From assembly GCA_029934915.1 (NCBI GenBank), contig JAOZLI010000087.1:1-9608 (forward strand): a stretch of DNA of 9,608 nt. Reading direction: 5' to 3'. Below, one piece after another: positions 7,250 through 9,608 of the stretch. Both the position numbers and the translations under genes were made by a program. A model generated the notes under the pieces. The model saw only the letters and a list, made by a program, of their open reading frames with translations. It had not been told where the DNA came from and made no database searches. Source of the stretch: Desulfocapsa sp. Its GTDB lineage: Bacteria > Desulfobacterota > Desulfobulbia > Desulfobulbales > Desulfocapsaceae. The stretch's first letter is position 1, and the number at the start of each line of letters is the position of its first letter.

Positions 7250-8401
7250 TCATTCGCTGCGCAAATCTTTAAATGGAGAGGTTGAGTCCTGATGCACTGA
7301 TTTCAGGAGGTCTGCAGGGGATGCGTCAAATTCATGGGACATGGCATTGGGGTGGAGGACTGCTTCACTGTAGGTGGAGATCAGATTTGCATGGGTCCAG
7401 CGATTGAGATAGTAAACAACCAACTCCGGAAGCTTTGTGTAAATATTTTCATCCGGGGTGGGGTCTACAAAGCTTGATTCTTGTAGTTTTGTAGAGGAAA
7501 GAGTCTGGGTTTTATAAAAACTTTCCAGAAACATCAATTCCGGTGGCAGGTTGCCATTGATACCGATACGGGTCAAACCTTTCAGGAGCAATTCCAGGGT
7601 TTTTTTACCAAATGTTGCCATGGAATAGGGGACGTATATTTCTCTTGGACTTTTTAACTCAAGGTATGAGCGAATGGTGAGGATCAGGTCCGCAAGTTCA
7701 ACCGGCGTCTTGTCGACAAAATGATAGGTTTCTCCACCAAATTCCTCTCTGTTGTTCAGGACGTGGTGGACAAAATGAGGAAATTTATTAGCGTTGGAGT
7801 AGGAATGCCTCACGCCTTTCTTTGTGAACAGTACCGGCATAGACTCATCGGCAACGGAAAAAAAGAGGCGGTGAAATCCTTGGATTTTATGATCATGTTC
7901 CCCATACACCACAGCAAGACGTATGCATGTGTAGTCGAGACCAACATTTTGGTACATGTACTGTAAGGTCTCTTCAGCCATAAGTTTAGATTTGGCATAG
8001 TTGTTCAGCTGGGGCGTGATGGACAGGCAGTCTTCCTCGCTGAGGTTTTCCCCTGTGGGTAAGGTCGCGGCGGAACTCACATGAATATAGGGAATATTGA
8101 GGGCCGCAGCTGCGCGTGCCATATTCAATGTGCCCACATAGTTTACTTCAAGGGAGAGCTGGGAGTCGGAACCAATATTGGCAATGGCAGTATTGATTAC
8201 AAAATCTGGTTTGACGCGTTTGAGGTAATCCCTGATATCTACGGCATTTCTGATGGAAAGTTTTTTGGAGCTCGGCGCGCGCAAGTCTATATTGGCAGAG
8301 GTCTGGGTTTTAAAATAATGCGCCAGGGTACCTCCAATAAGACCTGAGCCTCCAATGAGGACACCCATTAGTTTTTTTGGGGAAGAACTCTCTTTTGTCA
8401 C
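7250..8401 (-). CDS. NAD(P)-dependent epimerase/dehydratase-like protein (extended SDR)
   Basis: Rossmann-fold oxidoreductase of the extended short-chain dehydrogenase type, 383 residues, cytoplasmic. Visible motifs are the nucleotide-binding GGSGLIG (G17-x-x-G20-x-x-G23), the VDIRD stretch (54-58), catalytic Ser in HVSSAA (109-110) and YxxxK (Y135-A-K-S-K139), all in the spacing of active SDR enzymes. VNYVGTLNMARAA (87-99) is the usual helix after the NAD-binding sheet. The roughly 115 residues after position 265 have no motif I recognise. Members act on sugar nucleotides, sterols or flavonoids; the substrate cannot be read here, and no glycan-biosynthesis gene is nearby. The frame opens at a GTG (8401) just after two in-frame stops. 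An internal ATG at 8368 would give MGVLIGGSGLIG, a typical SDR N-terminus. Neither start has a clear Shine-Dalgarno sequence, so the start is uncertain. Confidence 0.85.
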   Translation of the reverse strand: MTKESSSPKKLMGVLIGGSGLIGGTLAHYFKTQTSANIDLRAPSSKKLSIRNAVDIRDYLKRVKPDFVINTAIANIGSDSQLSLEVNYVGTLNMARAAAALNIPYIHVSSAATLPTGENLSEEDCLSITPQLNNYAKSKLMAEETLQYMYQNVGLDYTCIRLAVVYGEHDHKIQGFHRLFFSVADESMPVLFTKKGVRHSYSNANKFPHFVHHVLNNREEFGGETYHFVDKTPVELADLILTIRSYLELKSPREIYVPYSMATFGKKTLELLLKGLTRIGINGNLPPELMFLESFYKTQTLSSTKLQESSFVDPTPDENIYTKLPELVVYYLNRWTHANLISTYSEAVLHPNAMSHEFDASPADLLKSVHQDSTSPFKDLRSE

Positions 8402-8415
8402 GATTAGATAGTAAT

Positions 8416-8444
8416 ATTATTAGTACAAGTTGTCTCTTTACCAA
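8416..8444 (-). promoter_or_regulatory. Candidate promoter for the epimerase-like gene (proximal)
   Basis: On the minus strand TTGGTA (8439-8444, 4/6) and AATAAT (8416-8421, 5/6) are 17 bp apart. Transcription would begin near 8409, only about 8 nt before the GTG at 8401. That would favour either a nearly leaderless message or use of the internal ATG at 8368. The region is very AT-rich (TAATAATATTA), so chance matches are likely. Confidence 0.3.
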
Positions 8445-8457
8445 AGGTTAAGCGTTT

Positions 8458-8466
8458 ACTCTAGCA
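8458..8466 (-). promoter_or_regulatory. Candidate extended -10 element upstream of the epimerase-like gene (distal)
   Basis: The minus strand reads TGC-TAGAGT, an extended -10 with a 4/6 hexamer, 57 bp upstream of the GTG at 8401. It sits inside a 13-mer (8456-8468) that matches, with one mismatch, the extended -10 region of the partial gene at the left edge (85-97). No convincing -35 lies 16-18 bp further upstream. Confidence 0.25.
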
Positions 8467-8577
8467 TGAATTCTTAGAAAAGACAGCTTTTTGCGACAAA
8501 CAAAAATAAAAAGGTGGTAGCCAGGAAAAATCATCTACAATTCTACGGTCAGAAATGTCCGCTGGGAGGTGAATAAA

Positions 8578-8790
8578 ATGAATTTGTAACTAAACGTAAA
8601 CTTTGAGAACTTCCTTAACGATTTCTATAAAGGATATGAAGAACAGGCTGTCCATATCAGTCTGTTAACTTCGTCCCCTTTTTACGGAGAACCTGAAAAA
8701 TATAGTGGTGGCCGGTATGAATCTGTTGTTGCTGTCATTCTGTTTTTGCTGTGGACAATATTGTGTGGTGATGGAAACCTTATAATATGA
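8578..8790 (+). pseudogene. Possible broken small membrane-protein gene (stop at codon 4)
   Basis: A strong Shine-Dalgarno sequence, GGGAGGTG (8564-8571), stands 6 nt before ATG (8578), but the frame is ATG-AAT-TTG-TAA. After the stop the same frame stays open for 66 further codons to TGA at 8788-8790. The post-stop reading contains NFENFLNDFYKGYEEQAVHI, then SGGRYESVVAVILFLLWTIL near the end, a credible single membrane segment followed by a short CGDGNLII tail. There is no ATG or GTG after the stop from which to restart; only a TTG near the 3' end is available. It could be a small gene killed by a point mutation, the edge of a decayed mobile element, or chance. The only plus-strand coding candidate in the window. 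I recognise no family. Confidence 0.3.
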
Positions 8791-8840
8791 TTTTGTCTTC
8801 TAGGCAACTAGCTAAAACCACGATGTTTTTATATCCTGTT

Positions 8841-8913
8841 CTTTTTTAAGGGCCTTTGCATATTCATTCGATGTCGTCCCGGTAGTGAATACAACGTGCA
8901 GAGGTTTTAAAAG
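8841..8913. repeat. Imperfect inverted repeat / possible structured RNA
   Basis: Left-arm segments CCTTTGCA (8853-8860) and TATTCA (8861-8866) pair with TGAATA (8886-8891) and TGCAGAGG (8897-8904), with a 5-nt bulge CAACG on the right arm and a 19-nt loop. One of the fourteen pairs is G-U. The complementarity continues weakly outward (CTTTT at 8841-8845 against AAAAG at 8909-8913). TTTT follows the right arm on the plus strand, but the bulged stem makes it a poor terminator. It may be a miniature-element remnant or an RNA hairpin. No gene immediately adjoins it. Confidence 0.35.
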
Positions 8914-9036
8914 ATGGTAACTATTAGATGTTACATGTTCATTTTAGGAATACTTGAGATGCAGTAGTACTGTAATGGTTAAGGGGTTACTGAAACAGAA
9001 GACATTATCACTGGCCATTTAACTCTTTATTTGATT

Positions 9037-9608
9037 TCACATGACAGAAGCAATGGCATCTCCAAGTTCCTTGAGATCAAATGGCTTTGCAAGAGTAGTA
9101 CAAAAACCATATTCTTTATAAGATGCCATCACAGGATCGTTGGAATAGCCACTTGCTACAATAATCTTTGCATTAGAATCAATTTTCAAGAGTTTTTCAG
9201 CTGCTTCCTGACCACCCATACCTCCGGGGATAGTTAAATCCATAATAACAAGATCAACGGGTGTCTTACTATCCTGCATTTCTTGGTATTTGTTGATTGC
9301 TTGCTCACCATCTTCAGCCATAATCGGTTCGTGACCAAGGATTAGCAGCTGTGCTTTTGCAACATCTCGTATCATTTTTTCATCATCCATAATGATAATT
9401 CTTGCGGCCTGTGTGGAGGATGTAATTTTAGTTTTTGTTGTTACGTCACTACCTGTAGCTGACAGGGCTGGAAGATATAGTGTGAACGTTGCTCCCTTTC
9501 CTGTGGAGGAATTAACAGTCAAATGCCCACTATGTTTACTTATAATAGAGTGACAAATCGCCAGCCCCAATCCACTTCCTTCTCGCTTGGTTGAATAGTA
9601 GGGATCAA
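9037..9608 (-). CDS. Hybrid sensor histidine kinase, C-terminal part (ATPase G2 box plus receiver)
   Basis: The reading frame is open through the right edge, so the N-terminus, sensor and phospho-acceptor His are outside the window; 189 residues are visible. Residues 1-46 are the end of a HATPase_c domain: DPYYSTK followed by GSGLGLAI (G2 box) and GATFTLYLP. A linker of about 20 residues leads to a receiver domain (about 68-189) with the acidic pair D74-D75 (MDDE), phospho-acceptor D123 in IMDLTIPGG, S152 in IVASGYS and K174 in AKPF, all intact. The protein ends right after the receiver, with no output or Hpt domain, so phosphate would pass to a separate Hpt protein or be used for feedback. 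The apparent in-frame TTG at 9570 lies inside the G2 box and is not a start. No terminator is evident after the stop. Confidence 0.93.
   Translation of the reverse strand, partial: DPYYSTKREGSGLGLAICHSIISKHSGHLTVNSSTGKGATFTLYLPALSATGSDVTTKTKITSSTQAARIIIMDDEKMIRDVAKAQLLILGHEPIMAEDGEQAINKYQEMQDSKTPVDLVIMDLTIPGGMGGQEAAEKLLKIDSNAKIIVASGYSNDPVMASYKEYGFCTTLAKPFDLKELGDAIASVM

Larger units (their letters stand above)
8402..9036. other. Gene-poor intergenic region of 635 bp
   Basis: No intact gene of normal length is supported on either strand between the epimerase-like gene and the hybrid kinase. The region holds promoter-like sequence for the former at its left end, a ribosome-binding site followed by a prematurely stopped reading frame (8578-8790), and an imperfect inverted repeat (8841-8913). 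The rest (about 8470-8560, 8791-8840, 8914-9036) is AT-rich with nothing I recognise. The mixture looks like decayed sequence rather than a compact regulatory region. Confidence 0.6.

Noticed and set aside
8955..8965. Palindrome CAGTAGTACTG near the end of the kinase gene
   Set aside because: Only 5 bp per arm with a 1-nt centre and no T-run on either strand; compatible with chance in AT-rich sequence.
1..9608. Search for tRNA or rRNA genes, CRISPR arrays, intact transposases or phage genes
   Set aside because: No regularly spaced repeats, no cloverleaf-like segment, no transposase or integrase motifs were seen in reading either strand.

Overview
The window reads as chromosomal core-genome DNA from a Gram-negative bacterium. 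Every confidently identified gene lies on the minus strand. The BamA homologue shows that the cell has an outer membrane. The style of the hybrid kinase receiver, the BamA architecture and the moderate base composition suggest a Desulfobacterota/deltaproteobacterial host, perhaps Desulfobulbales. That placement is inference from protein character and was not tested by a search.

Layout, from right to left (the direction of transcription): (1) The C-terminal end of a hybrid sensor histidine kinase, with the ATPase G2 box followed by a receiver domain, enters from the right edge. (2) About 635 bp (8402-9036) has no intact gene. It holds a strong ribosome-binding site leading into a reading frame with a stop at codon 4 (8578-8790, plus strand) and an imperfect inverted repeat (8841-8913). 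(3) An extended short-chain NAD(P)-dependent epimerase/dehydratase-like protein (7250-8401). (4) bamA (4488-7148), the outer-membrane beta-barrel insertase, with five POTRA domains and an unusual extra N-terminal domain. (5) A strong intrinsic terminator (4419-4452) whose U-tract ends 4 nt before the most likely mfd start. (6) mfd (848-4414), the transcription-repair coupling factor. (7) A HAD-family GMP/IMP-nucleotidase-like gene (146-823) immediately downstream of mfd and probably co-transcribed with it. (8) A divergence-free gap with a Fur-box-like site and an extended -10 promoter, ahead of the first 14 codons of another gene that leaves at the left edge.

Functionally this is mostly housekeeping: envelope biogenesis (BamA), DNA repair coupled to transcription (Mfd) and nucleotide housekeeping (HAD nucleotidase), plus a signalling gene and a sugar-nucleotide-type oxidoreductase. 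I see no phage, insertion sequence, CRISPR array, toxin-antitoxin or defence system that I can defend. The observations most worth a second look are the BamA N-terminal fusion domain, the terminator/mfd start overlap, the broken small ORF in the gene-poor gap, and the Fur-like control region at the left edge.
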